Assembly: GCF_017745275.1 (NCBI RefSeq)
Contig: NZ_JAGHZS010000003.1
Location: forward strand, 116,692-180,691
Length of the DNA stretch: 64,000 nt
From: Chitinophaga sp.
GTDB taxonomy: Bacteria; Bacteroidota; Bacteroidia; Chitinophagales; Chitinophagaceae
Direction of reading: 5' to 3'
In this document: positions 25,096-33,018 of the stretch, piece after piece
Numbering within the stretch: position 1 is the stretch's first letter
Layout: each line of letters begins with the position of its first letter
Translations under genes and position numbers: made by a program
Notes under the pieces: generated by a model
What the model was told of the DNA's origin: nothing
The model's database searches: none
Seen by the model: the letters and a program-made list of their open reading frames with translations, nothing else

Positions 25096-25377
25096 ATGAC
25101 CATGAAACTCCACAGAACATTACATCATCCAGATGGTGGGCGTTCATTAGCTGAATATGAAATCAGAGATAATAATGTTTTCACTACCATACACCATCCG
25201 AAGGGATCCAGCTCCCTCCCCTGGTATGAGGTCAGAGAAAATAAATTATACCCCACCATGCATCATCCTAATGGAAGAAGCTCATTTCCCTGGTTTGAAA
25301 TTAACGGGACCAGTATAACGCCATCTATTCATCATCCCAAAGGCGTGGACGGATTAGCGTGGTATAAGATTGTATAG
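25096..25377 (+). CDS. Four-fold HHPxG repeat protein, function unknown
   Basis: A 93-residue protein made almost wholly of four copies of a ~23-residue unit. The units centre on LHHPDGGRSLAEYEIRDNN, IHHPKGSSSLPWYEVRENK, MHHPNGRSSFPWFEINGTS and IHHPKGVDGLAWYKIV. Each has a conserved His-His-Pro-x-Gly turn followed by an aromatic beta strand, so a closed four-fold beta structure is likely, and four His pairs could bind a metal or nucleic acid. There is no signal peptide. The start may be ATG 25096 or the ATG two codons later. A strong terminator follows at 25410, marking a single-gene unit. Confidence 0.8.
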   Translation: MTMKLHRTLHHPDGGRSLAEYEIRDNNVFTTIHHPKGSSSLPWYEVRENKLYPTMHHPNGRSSFPWFEINGTSITPSIHHPKGVDGLAWYKIV

Positions 25378-25409
25378 TATTTCTATTTCACACGGGTTTA
25401 TAAATAGGG

Positions 25410-25437
25410 GCCTGGCATACGGTTGCCGGGCTTTTTT
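25410..25437 (+). terminator. Terminator of the HHPxG repeat gene
   Basis: GCCTGGC (25410-25416) pairs with GCCGGGC (25425-25431) with one G-T pair, loop ATACGGTT, followed by six T. Confidence 0.85.
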
Positions 25438-25464
25438 GTGGAGAGAAGGATCGGACGTGATGGG

Positions 25465-25734
25465 TTATATGGTTTCTTTTGCCAGGCTTAATAAGTAACT
25501 GGCGTCTATTAATCTTAATACTTCGTGGTAGAACAGCAGTAGTTCCGCCCGGGATTGAGCGTCTTCGTATTGTGTATCTGCGGCTGCGAGGGTTTCCGAA
25601 AGCCAGAGCCACAACGTTTGCCGCGCTTCGGTGGGCGGGAATAGTTCGGAGAAGTGAGCCAGGACAAGTGTTGGGTCGTTAGATTCTTCTTCCGAAAGAT
25701 GTGTGTGGTAGAAGAAAGGATGTGAGGTTTGCAT
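25465..25734 (-). CDS. Small acidic helical protein, function unknown
   Basis: An 89-residue protein starting MQTSHPFFYHTHLSEEESND. The composition is helical with clustered Trp and Leu (RQTLWLWLSETLAAADTQ) and no signal peptide or Cys. I recall similar short proteins in other Bacteroidetes genomes with the FYHTxLSEEE start but no function. It is transcribed away from the XRE gene, and the shared AT-rich spacer contains operator-like sites, so the two may be co-regulated. Confidence 0.7.
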   Translation of the reverse strand: MQTSHPFFYHTHLSEEESNDPTLVLAHFSELFPPTEARQTLWLWLSETLAAADTQYEDAQSRAELLLFYHEVLRLIDASYLLSLAKETI

Positions 25735-25752
25735 AACAATAGGTTTTTAATG

Positions 25753-25832
25753 TATCCCTAATTTGCATATAAATATTCATATAAGGGATAATTAGTGCCT
25801 TAATATTTATATAAATATATTTATTAGGGATA
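25753..25832. promoter_or_regulatory. Three operator-like sites between the small helical gene and the XRE gene
   Basis: ATCCCTAAT (25754-25762) and its exact complement ATTAGGGAT (25823-25831) flank a third half-site AGGGATA (25784-25790). They lie in a very AT-rich spacer between divergent genes. An XRE protein encoded 68 nt downstream is the obvious candidate to bind them. Confidence 0.45.
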
Positions 25833-25899
25833 TTTTCCTTGTTTTTATAAATTTCTATTATGCCTAAATTGTAGAAAAATATGCTTTAGAAGCGTTTTT

Positions 25900-26112
25900 A
25901 TGAGCGATAAAGTATTAAATAGAATAAAAGCAGTATTGGCAGAGAAGTCTAAGGCAAATAAGTGGTTGGCCGAAGCGATAGGAGTAAATATTAACACAGT
26001 ATCGAAATGGTGTACAAATAAAATACAGCCGTCTGTAGAGACACTATTTGAGATAGCGGAGGCATTGGATGTAGAAGCGAGGGAATTGTTAGTCCTTCGA
26101 AAAGGCCAATAA
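25900..26112 (+). CDS. XRE-family helix-turn-helix regulator
   Basis: A 70-residue protein that is essentially one lambda-repressor-like domain: NRIKAVLAEKSKANKWLAEA, then the turn and recognition helix IGVNINTVSKWCTNKIQPS, then ETLFEIAEALDVEARELL. It starts at ATG 25900 and ends 8 nt before the next gene, so the pair is probably one operon. It may control its own promoter through the ATCCCTAAT sites upstream. Such small XRE proteins are also common as antitoxins or as controllers of restriction systems. Confidence 0.88.
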   Translation: MSDKVLNRIKAVLAEKSKANKWLAEAIGVNINTVSKWCTNKIQPSVETLFEIAEALDVEARELLVLRKGQ

Positions 26113-26120
26113 ATTGTAGA

Positions 26121-26849
26121 ATGGAATACAAAGAACAACTCGATACCCTACGCCAACAAATGCCCATTGGCATTCGCCATGGACTTGAGCTACTTCGCAA
26201 AACTAATGGGGACATTGTTGCCGCCCGTACTCTGTTTGAAGAAGAACTCATAGCAATTATTATCAGCAAAACCTCCGTTTCACAGGAAACAGCTCAAAAA
26301 CATTTGCAAGCTGCTAACTACGATATGCCCAAAACGCTTGTTAGCATTGATGAAGAACGTTTCTCTTTGCCAGAACGCATATTGCGTAATGCGAAGAATA
26401 GAGAAGAAGCATTGTCTCTATTGGCGCGGAACCTGGCAGATGCGAAAGGTATAAAGCGTAATTATTGGCTGCCACTTGATCAGTTGCAACATTTATCACC
26501 GGTGCAACGATGTTTGCTGGTAGTAATGGAATGGCTGGAGTATGAAGATTATGAGGGGTTTGATCACGGGATATATTTTTACGTGGATATTGTGGTTACG
26601 CAACATGAAACAATGTTACTGTTACCGGATGTAGCAGCGTCTATCAGGTTAGGAAGGAACCGTAGTGATGCGCTAATGGAGCGTTATAAGAATAAGCCAT
26701 CACCAGGAAAAAAGCAGTTTCATGTTGGTAACGTAATAAATAAGGACAAGAAATTTGTACGGACAATGAGTATTTTTAAAGAGAATAGAATGTTGATAAT
26801 AGACCGACTTTATGAGATAGCAACAAATAATATTGCGGTGTTTTATTGA
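26121..26849 (+). CDS. Protein with UBA/EF-Ts-like N-terminus, function unknown
   Basis: A 242-residue cytoplasmic protein. Residues ~10-45 (GIRHGLELLRKTNGDIVAAR) follow the UBA-like pattern seen at the N-terminus of EF-Ts, with Gly-Asp before the last helix, and a second similar helix set is SQETAQKHLQAANYDMPKTL. The rest (IKRNYWLPLDQLQHLSPVQR; LVVMEWLEYEDYEGFDHGIY) is unfamiliar. It follows the XRE gene by 8 nt and converges on the restriction operon 38 nt away. A toxin-like role with the XRE partner is possible but unsupported. Confidence 0.65.
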   Translation: MEYKEQLDTLRQQMPIGIRHGLELLRKTNGDIVAARTLFEEELIAIIISKTSVSQETAQKHLQAANYDMPKTLVSIDEERFSLPERILRNAKNREEALSLLARNLADAKGIKRNYWLPLDQLQHLSPVQRCLLVVMEWLEYEDYEGFDHGIYFYVDIVVTQHETMLLLPDVAASIRLGRNRSDALMERYKNKPSPGKKQFHVGNVINKDKKFVRTMSIFKENRMLIIDRLYEIATNNIAVFY

Positions 26850-26887
26850 CTACTAACATAGATTTTCTATTCACAATGCTACTATAT

Positions 26888-29122
26888 TCATTTGTTTGCA
26901 TCATTTGTGGGACATATAATACTCATGACTTCTGCTAAGCTTATTGCAAAAGGGAGGGCGTATCCCTTTCCACTCTTAAAACCTTTTAATCGTGTTACAT
27001 TCCATGAATACTCTTTAAAATCTGTCTCTATGTTTGGATCAATTTCAAAAACTAAATAGAGATCTTGAGAGGGAGGTGTCGGGTATTTTTTCTTCTGAAG
27101 GTCCTGTTTAGAAAAAACTTTAGGTCCTTTTGTTTTAAGCTTAAAAAATTTAGTGCTAATTTTCTCTTCTTTATTGTGTAGCAGCAAATATTTAGCACTT
27201 GTTATAAACGGATTCAAATACATTGGTCCTTTCTTGCTATTAATCCTTGTATTGTATAAGTTAGAGGACAAAATCCATTTGAGATGTTCTTCATTCTTAT
27301 AGTATCCTACTAAAACATAGGTATCTTCTGGGATAAGGGCTCTATTGATACCAGTGGGTTCAGGGAGAGACATATTAAGTGCAAAAGAGGGGGCTTCCTT
27401 ATAGATTTCAAATGTTTTTGATGCCATCCGCTCTCGTTGCGAAGTTCTGTTTAACAGAATGGTTACCACATCCTTTAAGAATTGTTCCAACTGTTGAATG
27501 CCGTTATTGCTCTTAGAGGGAAAGATAGAAAAAGCTCCAAGACCTGGGAGTATTTCATGAAAACCCCGAAAAGATTCTATTTTACCTCCAGGATATAATA
27601 CATAGGCCCCTGCCGTACGTCGAATAGCATCCCGATAGGTATGCATCTTTAATAGATCTACTTTTTTATATTTCTTGATATCAGGATCATCCTTTTCTTC
27701 ATTTAAATCAGGGTGCGAATTGGGATTGTCTTGGAGATGCTCAATTCTGTATTTAGCGTCAAAGTGGATATGTACGATTAACTCCTCACGCTCTGCGGCT
27801 TCATTTTCAAGATGGTACGGCCATAAACTAAGCGTGAAATCAGGCCTTAAACTTGTTGTCCAACTGCCACTCTTAGGGTATGGTTGTTCTTTTTTAAAGG
27901 TTCTATTATAACTAAGTTGAACATTAAACTTACGCGTTGGACTGTTAAATATACCTTTAACTGCAATAAAACTGCCTTGTTTAAGCTTCAATTCAAGCCC
28001 ATTAGCTGTTGATGCTATTAATGTTTCAATATTAGGTGTCTCTAGTTGAAATATATTTATAGTAGAATCTATCAGTTTAAAGAATATCCAATATTCATAT
28101 AAAGTAGCGACATCCTTCTTTCCTGCATCATATACATCTTCTCCTCCCCGCCACGTCAATTGCGCTGCTAAGTCACACATCAACCAGCTCCTTAATAATT
28201 CTCTATAACCTTCCTTTCGTTGCAAAACGGGACTATTTAGTATTAAGGTGTGTAATGGCCCAATACTTTTTAGAATATGATGGCTTAAGTAATGTTGTAA
28301 CTTTTCCATTAACCGTAATACTTCCTTTTGATGGTTGCGAGCATCATCAAGTTTGGAATAAAAGAGGGTACAAATATCTAGAAACTCAGTAAGTGCATAT
28401 TTAACAAATCGATTTTCTGGTGCATCAACAGTTTCGATTTTATGAAATGCAGCTAATTTAATAAACGGATTAGTAGAGCTTATACTTAATTTCCGAAGTT
28501 GTTTGCTATTTAACCGTTTTATTTTGTGCGCCTCTTTCTCAATTTCTTTTTCCTTCCATACCGTTACTGGAGATTGTAATATCTTGTTTAATGCACGATC
28601 AAACTCTTCTGAATCTAATATGGACTTAATAAAGCTGAAACGTTGGTAGATTATTTTGCTTGATGTATGTGGGACTGCTGTAAAATATTGAGAAGCGGGA
28701 GAAGTATGCCGCATTATAAGTTCCGTGCACTTCTCCGTAATTTCCTCCAGCATTAATCTGTAGTCAGTTCGATAGTCTGCTTTTACAGAACGAACTTCAA
28801 GATCGAAAGCTCCAACTATACTTTCATCCCGTGTACTAACAACTTCAATTGTTAGTGTTCCAACAAAATTTCCAGGGCTAAGCGTTCCTGTTGTAGATTG
28901 TTTGTACTGATGGCGTCGAATTATTTTTTTACTTCCCATCAACTCAAAACCTTCGGGAAGTTTGTAGTCATAGGAAAACCCTTCCTTTATTTGTATAATG
29001 GCTTCACCCCATTCTATGGCCTCCGCTGGGTTTATTTCCCAAAGGCAATCTGCTTCGGAAATAGCAGTAATTTCTACGGACAAATTATCTTGATTAGATA
29101 ATTGAACATTTATTTCTACCAT
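26888..29122 (-). CDS. DUF2357 nuclease, McrC-like partner of a type IV restriction system
   Basis: A 744-residue protein with the DUF2357 architecture: an N-terminal beta domain, a helical middle (ENRFVKYALTEFLDICTLFY is the family hallmark) and a PD-(D/E)XK nuclease whose Asp-x-Lys motif is in VHIHFDAKYRIE, near residue 454. ATG 29122 lies 1 nt after the upstream mcrB-like stop. An earlier in-frame start at 29158 would overlap that gene. In known systems this subunit is the nuclease stimulated by the McrB-like GTPase. A C-terminal ~150-residue region (PTGINRALIPEDTYVLVGYY onward) may bind nucleic acid. Confidence 0.85.
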   Translation of the reverse strand: MVEINVQLSNQDNLSVEITAISEADCLWEINPAEAIEWGEAIIQIKEGFSYDYKLPEGFELMGSKKIIRRHQYKQSTTGTLSPGNFVGTLTIEVVSTRDESIVGAFDLEVRSVKADYRTDYRLMLEEITEKCTELIMRHTSPASQYFTAVPHTSSKIIYQRFSFIKSILDSEEFDRALNKILQSPVTVWKEKEIEKEAHKIKRLNSKQLRKLSISSTNPFIKLAAFHKIETVDAPENRFVKYALTEFLDICTLFYSKLDDARNHQKEVLRLMEKLQHYLSHHILKSIGPLHTLILNSPVLQRKEGYRELLRSWLMCDLAAQLTWRGGEDVYDAGKKDVATLYEYWIFFKLIDSTINIFQLETPNIETLIASTANGLELKLKQGSFIAVKGIFNSPTRKFNVQLSYNRTFKKEQPYPKSGSWTTSLRPDFTLSLWPYHLENEAAEREELIVHIHFDAKYRIEHLQDNPNSHPDLNEEKDDPDIKKYKKVDLLKMHTYRDAIRRTAGAYVLYPGGKIESFRGFHEILPGLGAFSIFPSKSNNGIQQLEQFLKDVVTILLNRTSQRERMASKTFEIYKEAPSFALNMSLPEPTGINRALIPEDTYVLVGYYKNEEHLKWILSSNLYNTRINSKKGPMYLNPFITSAKYLLLHNKEEKISTKFFKLKTKGPKVFSKQDLQKKKYPTPPSQDLYLVFEIDPNIETDFKEYSWNVTRLKGFKSGKGYALPFAISLAEVMSIICPTNDANK

Positions 29123-29123
29123 T

Positions 29124-31004
29124 TTAAGCTTCTGCATAACTGGTATAACTATGATCAATTAATCCTTGCTGCATACGCCTGATTTTTTCAAAAGAAAGAA
29201 AATACTTAATGTCGTCCATCGCAACATCGTTGTGAATGTCTGTTTCTATTTTTAAATAGAGGTCCAATTTTTCTACATTTTTTAAGCAATATCTAGCTAG
29301 TATCATTAAAATTGGTTCCAGCTTTCGTCTAGAGCCATGTAGTCGAGGAAGAAGCTTTTGCATTATTATGGCATCCATTAATTGATCGTTGCTCCAATTT
29401 CCAATTTTCAATGCAATGTTGAAAAAACGTTTTATTTCGGATGCTGTTCGGAACCCAAATTCGGCGCCTGCTCTTTTTAGTGCGATGAAGAAGTTCATTA
29501 ACTCTCTAGAAAGGCTATCATTAATTATAGGATCACTCAACTTCTCAGTTGCTAACTGTACAAAACTCTTAGCCATGTCCGCCCCTTTGGCTTCTAATAG
29601 ATTTAGCTTTGAGACTTTGTTCTTAAGTAAAAATTCTTCCATTCCTTTCTCTGAAATTCGAAACTCGATCACAGATGCTCTATCTAGTACTTTAGGACTG
29701 AACATATAAGTTGTTTCGTCTATATTAACTGTGCCAATAATAAATACGTTAGGTGGCAAATTAAAAGATGTTGGTATACTCTTCTGATTCCAATTTTCTG
29801 GTCCTGGGTGTAGGCTTATTTTTTCTCCCGATTCTAAACAACTTAGAAAATCAGCGAAATATCTCTCGACATGGCTAAGGTTCATCTCATCAAGAATAAG
29901 AAAATACGGATTTTCAGGATCGCGAATAGCAGACAATAGTAAATTAAGTGTTCCATTCTCAGGAAGAACATAAGTATCTTTCTGTATCATATTTGGGTAT
30001 CCAAGGAGAGGCTCTCGATTAGTCCAGTCCGCCCCTACCGGAACAATACAGATTTGTTGGCTATTAACAGCTATCCACTTAGCAAATGCCAGCGCTAATT
30101 TAGTTTTACCGGAACCTGATAATCCCGTCAGTATTACAAAGGGTTTTGTGACCAATGCAGTTACAAATCTCAAAACGATGTGATCTTCAAAATATAGACC
30201 GGTCTCGGTTAAGTGAGCACCAAAGGTTTTATAATCAAAAATTAATCCTCCCTCTTTCATACTCTTAATTGATTGATATTTCAATACATCCTCATATTCA
30301 GTAAGCATTTCATCTATGTCCATATTTATTTTTTTTCTGTCAAGGCCATAGTTGTTTTTATTAGGATCTATTTTATAGGATGTAAAGTAGTAAGAACCGC
30401 CATATCGCATCGGCTTGGTATTAAATCCTCTTTTAAAGAAATTCTCTATCGATGTGTCTCGTTCTCGCCAATTTAAATCTGGAGGATTTGTTTCACTTAT
30501 ACCAAACGCAAGAATTAGTACATGTTCTTCTTTGTAATAGAGATATACAGGGTATATCCCTCTTGATACTTTTTGATCTTCTGCTAGCAATGCAATCCAG
30601 GGGATGTTAGCTTTGTTTCCTTTCCCAAATCCTGCCTGTACCTTTAGATTGCGAAACTCACCTGAAAAGTCACTACTTTTTAAGTTGTCAGGATCGTTAT
30701 GAACACGGAATAAGAAATTAAACAATATTTGATAAATATCTTCTTTAGGTACTATTGTAAACCCATTTTCTTCAAGTAATCGAAAACACGCAGTATCTTT
30801 ACCTCCAGGGAAATTATCTCTTTCTAGCGCACTGCCATTAGCAAAAATATTTGCGTAAGAAACGATCAGTTTTGGAGGATATTTTTTATTGTTATACTCA
30901 ACATCATAAAATTTAGATTGAGCCCCATTGGGTATTCCTTCATCGTCTATTTTTTTAATGGCTAGCAGTAAATGCTCTTTTGTAAGGTTTTTAGGTATTG
31001 ACAT
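29124..31004 (-). CDS. mcrB: McrB-like AAA+ GTPase of a type IV restriction system
   Basis: A 626-residue protein. The N-terminus (KEHLLLAIKKIDDEGIPNGA; KYPPKLIVSYANIFANG) is the small domain seen at the start of ScoMcrA-like restriction proteins. A DUF3578-like domain follows (IPWIALLAEDQKVSRGIYPV). The motor has Walker A GLSGSGKTKLA near residue 296, the McrB-type Walker B LILDEMNLSHVERYFADFL near 371, and GTVNIDETTYMF in place of the GTMNxxD GTP-specificity motif. It is the first gene of the two-gene operon with DUF2357. Such pairs cut modified DNA, and some relatives are predicted to act on RNA. Confidence 0.9.
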   Translation of the reverse strand: MSIPKNLTKEHLLLAIKKIDDEGIPNGAQSKFYDVEYNNKKYPPKLIVSYANIFANGSALERDNFPGGKDTACFRLLEENGFTIVPKEDIYQILFNFLFRVHNDPDNLKSSDFSGEFRNLKVQAGFGKGNKANIPWIALLAEDQKVSRGIYPVYLYYKEEHVLILAFGISETNPPDLNWRERDTSIENFFKRGFNTKPMRYGGSYYFTSYKIDPNKNNYGLDRKKINMDIDEMLTEYEDVLKYQSIKSMKEGGLIFDYKTFGAHLTETGLYFEDHIVLRFVTALVTKPFVILTGLSGSGKTKLALAFAKWIAVNSQQICIVPVGADWTNREPLLGYPNMIQKDTYVLPENGTLNLLLSAIRDPENPYFLILDEMNLSHVERYFADFLSCLESGEKISLHPGPENWNQKSIPTSFNLPPNVFIIGTVNIDETTYMFSPKVLDRASVIEFRISEKGMEEFLLKNKVSKLNLLEAKGADMAKSFVQLATEKLSDPIINDSLSRELMNFFIALKRAGAEFGFRTASEIKRFFNIALKIGNWSNDQLMDAIIMQKLLPRLHGSRRKLEPILMILARYCLKNVEKLDLYLKIETDIHNDVAMDDIKYFLSFEKIRRMQQGLIDHSYTSYAEA

Positions 31005-31193
31005 TAGATGGAATTGTGCATACAGTTTAAGGGTGTAATAGCAATATAACGAAAATATATAGATGTTCTAGGTTGTGTAGGATAAGGAATTAGTACCCCA
31101 ATACCTCAAGCATAATTTTTTTATCGCTTCATTTCGGGGGCTCCATCCCCCCACAATTGCAAATCCCCCCTATTCTCCCTAAATTTACCCCAC

Positions 31194-31736
31194 ATGCATA
31201 CCGGCCAGTCACACCTCTCCCATCACCAACTAAAGTCATTATTTGACCTGCTATACCTGCGCCTATGCCGATTTGCTGACCAAATTATCTCTGATTCCGC
31301 TACTGCAGAAGATATCGTTCAGGAAGCATTCATAAAATACTGGCAACGCAACACCGAAATCCCGGACCTTCCAGCCATTAAAACATTTTTGTATGTAATG
31401 GTAAGAAATGCTTGCCTTAACCACCTTAAGCACCAGAAGGTGGCCAAAAAATTTGCGGAAACACAAGTTGCAGAAACAGAGGAAGCAGCGGTATTGAAAG
31501 CAGAGGTATGGGGAGAAGTACATCGGGCCATTGCTTCTTTGCCGGAAGGCTGCCGTAATGTTTTCAAGCTTAGCTACCTGGAGGGATTAAAAAACCAGGA
31601 GGTAGCGGATGAATTGAAAATTTCCGTTAATACGGTAAAAACGCAAAAAGCCCGCGCATTGGCGTTGTTGAAATTACGATTAACGCCAGAATCCTTTATG
31701 GCACTGTGTATCCTCGTTTCAGAAAAATATTTTTAA
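31194..31736 (+). CDS. ECF sigma factor, FecI type
   Basis: A 180-residue ECF sigma factor that should direct RNA polymerase to the SusC operon. Region 2 includes ADQIISDSATAEDIVQEAFI and KYWQRN, and region 4 is LPEGCRNVFKLSYLEGLKNQ with the helix-turn-helix VADELKISVNTVKTQKARAL. It starts at ATG 31194 in a divergent spacer shared with the restriction operon. The FecR-like anti-sigma gene is 49 nt downstream, followed by susC, susD and a thioredoxin gene, the standard Bacteroidetes layout for signal-dependent uptake. Confidence 0.93.
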   Translation: MHTGQSHLSHHQLKSLFDLLYLRLCRFADQIISDSATAEDIVQEAFIKYWQRNTEIPDLPAIKTFLYVMVRNACLNHLKHQKVAKKFAETQVAETEEAAVLKAEVWGEVHRAIASLPEGCRNVFKLSYLEGLKNQEVADELKISVNTVKTQKARALALLKLRLTPESFMALCILVSEKYF

Positions 31737-31785
31737 GTCTTTCACCCATTTGAGGTTAGTAAGTTGTTTATAGATATAGTAGCAC

Positions 31786-32928
31786 ATGGAATCATATTAC
31801 CACCTGTATCACACGTCCCGGTTAATTGTGAAGTATTGGGATAATACGTTATCTGAAGAAGAGCGCGTAGCGTTGGAGGCGTGGATAGCCGAAAGTGATG
31901 CCAACAGGGCGTTATTTGAGGAGTTGAGTAAAGAAGAAGTGCTGAAAGAAGAGATGCTGCAGATGGGAAAATATCATCCGGAGCAGGCCTGGGATCGTAT
32001 CCAGGGGGAGGTGATGGTAAAGCGCATGATTCCCTGGGGGCGGATAGCGGCCGCGATGGCGCTGCTGCTGCTGGCCATTGGCGCCAGGTGGTGGTATACA
32101 GGTACAGAAGTAGAGAAACAGCAACCGGTGATAGCTAAAGCCACGCCAATAAAAGGCAAGCCAGTGTTGGTGATGAGCAATGGAGAGGAAATGGTGTTGG
32201 GAGCCGCGAAAGATACGCTGCTCACCAACCGGGATGGGACCAGCATCCGGCAGCAGGGCAATAAGCTGGCGTATAGCAATACAAGCGGACCACAGGTATA
32301 TAATACGCTGAAAATACCGAGGGGCATGGATTACAGCCTTACACTGAGTGATGGCACACAGGTATGGCTAAACGCGGAATCTTCGTTACGTTTCCCGGTA
32401 CACTTTACGGAGGCGGACCGCAAGGTATATCTTACGGGAGAAGCTTACTTCATGGTGGCCGCCGATGCCCGCAAACCCTTTAGCGTAGTAGCGGGGCAAG
32501 CAGAAGTAGCTGTATTGGGAACGGAGTTCAATATTATGGCTTATGAGAATGAGCCGGCAATGCAAACCGCCTTGGTCAGTGGCAGTGTAAAAGTTAAGAC
32601 AGCACATGGCGAAACACTGCTGCAGCCGGGTTGGGTAGGTGTTACGGAGAATGGAAATACAACGGCGAAGCAAATGGACATTGCCGCTCTCACAGGTTGG
32701 AAGCGTGGGTTGTTTGTATTCAGGAACGCTGATATTACTACAGTACTGCACCAGCTGGAGCGCTGGTACGATGTAACAGCGGTATATCCAAAAGAGAAAG
32801 TTGGTAGCCAGCATTTTACTGGCGCTATTAAAAAGTATGATAACATAGAACAGGTACTGGAGATGCTAAATCAAACAGGGGGAGCCAATTTTAAATTAAG
32901 TGGTAAACAAATAAACGTAGCATTTTAA
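31786..32928 (+). CDS. FecR-family anti-sigma factor
   Basis: A 380-residue inner-membrane anti-sigma factor. The cytoplasmic N-terminus (ALEAWIAESDANRALFEELS) binds the sigma factor, a membrane helix is at about residues 84-105 (RIAAAMALLLLAIGARWW), and the periplasmic FecR domain shows YSLTLSDGTQVWLNAESSLR and VYLTGEAYFMVAADARKPFS. A C-terminal DUF4974-like domain (FVFRNADITTVLHQLERWYD) should contact the SusC STN domain. The signal therefore passes from SusC to FecR to the sigma factor at 31194. Confidence 0.93.
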   Translation: MESYYHLYHTSRLIVKYWDNTLSEEERVALEAWIAESDANRALFEELSKEEVLKEEMLQMGKYHPEQAWDRIQGEVMVKRMIPWGRIAAAMALLLLAIGARWWYTGTEVEKQQPVIAKATPIKGKPVLVMSNGEEMVLGAAKDTLLTNRDGTSIRQQGNKLAYSNTSGPQVYNTLKIPRGMDYSLTLSDGTQVWLNAESSLRFPVHFTEADRKVYLTGEAYFMVAADARKPFSVVAGQAEVAVLGTEFNIMAYENEPAMQTALVSGSVKVKTAHGETLLQPGWVGVTENGNTTAKQMDIAALTGWKRGLFVFRNADITTVLHQLERWYDVTAVYPKEKVGSQHFTGAIKKYDNIEQVLEMLNQTGGANFKLSGKQINVAF

Positions 32929-32958
32929 TCAACAACCAACCAGTGTAATGTCAGATGC

Positions 32959-32980
32959 GTGCCCGGAACGTTACGGGCAC
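32959..32980 (+). terminator. Hairpin between fecR and susC
   Basis: GTGCCCG (32959-32965) pairs perfectly with CGGGCAC (32974-32980) around GAACGTTA, and AGTGT/ACACT outside may extend it. There is no T tract, so it may set the relative level of fecR and susC mRNA rather than end transcription. Confidence 0.5.
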
Positions 32981-33018
32981 ACTTGTCATGCGCGCTGAGC
33001 CAAAATCTCTTGTAGTCA

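Noticed and set aside
21480..31020. tRNA-flanked genomic island with an integrase
   Set aside because: No integrase, att duplication or transposase is visible, so only an accessory-DNA impression remains.
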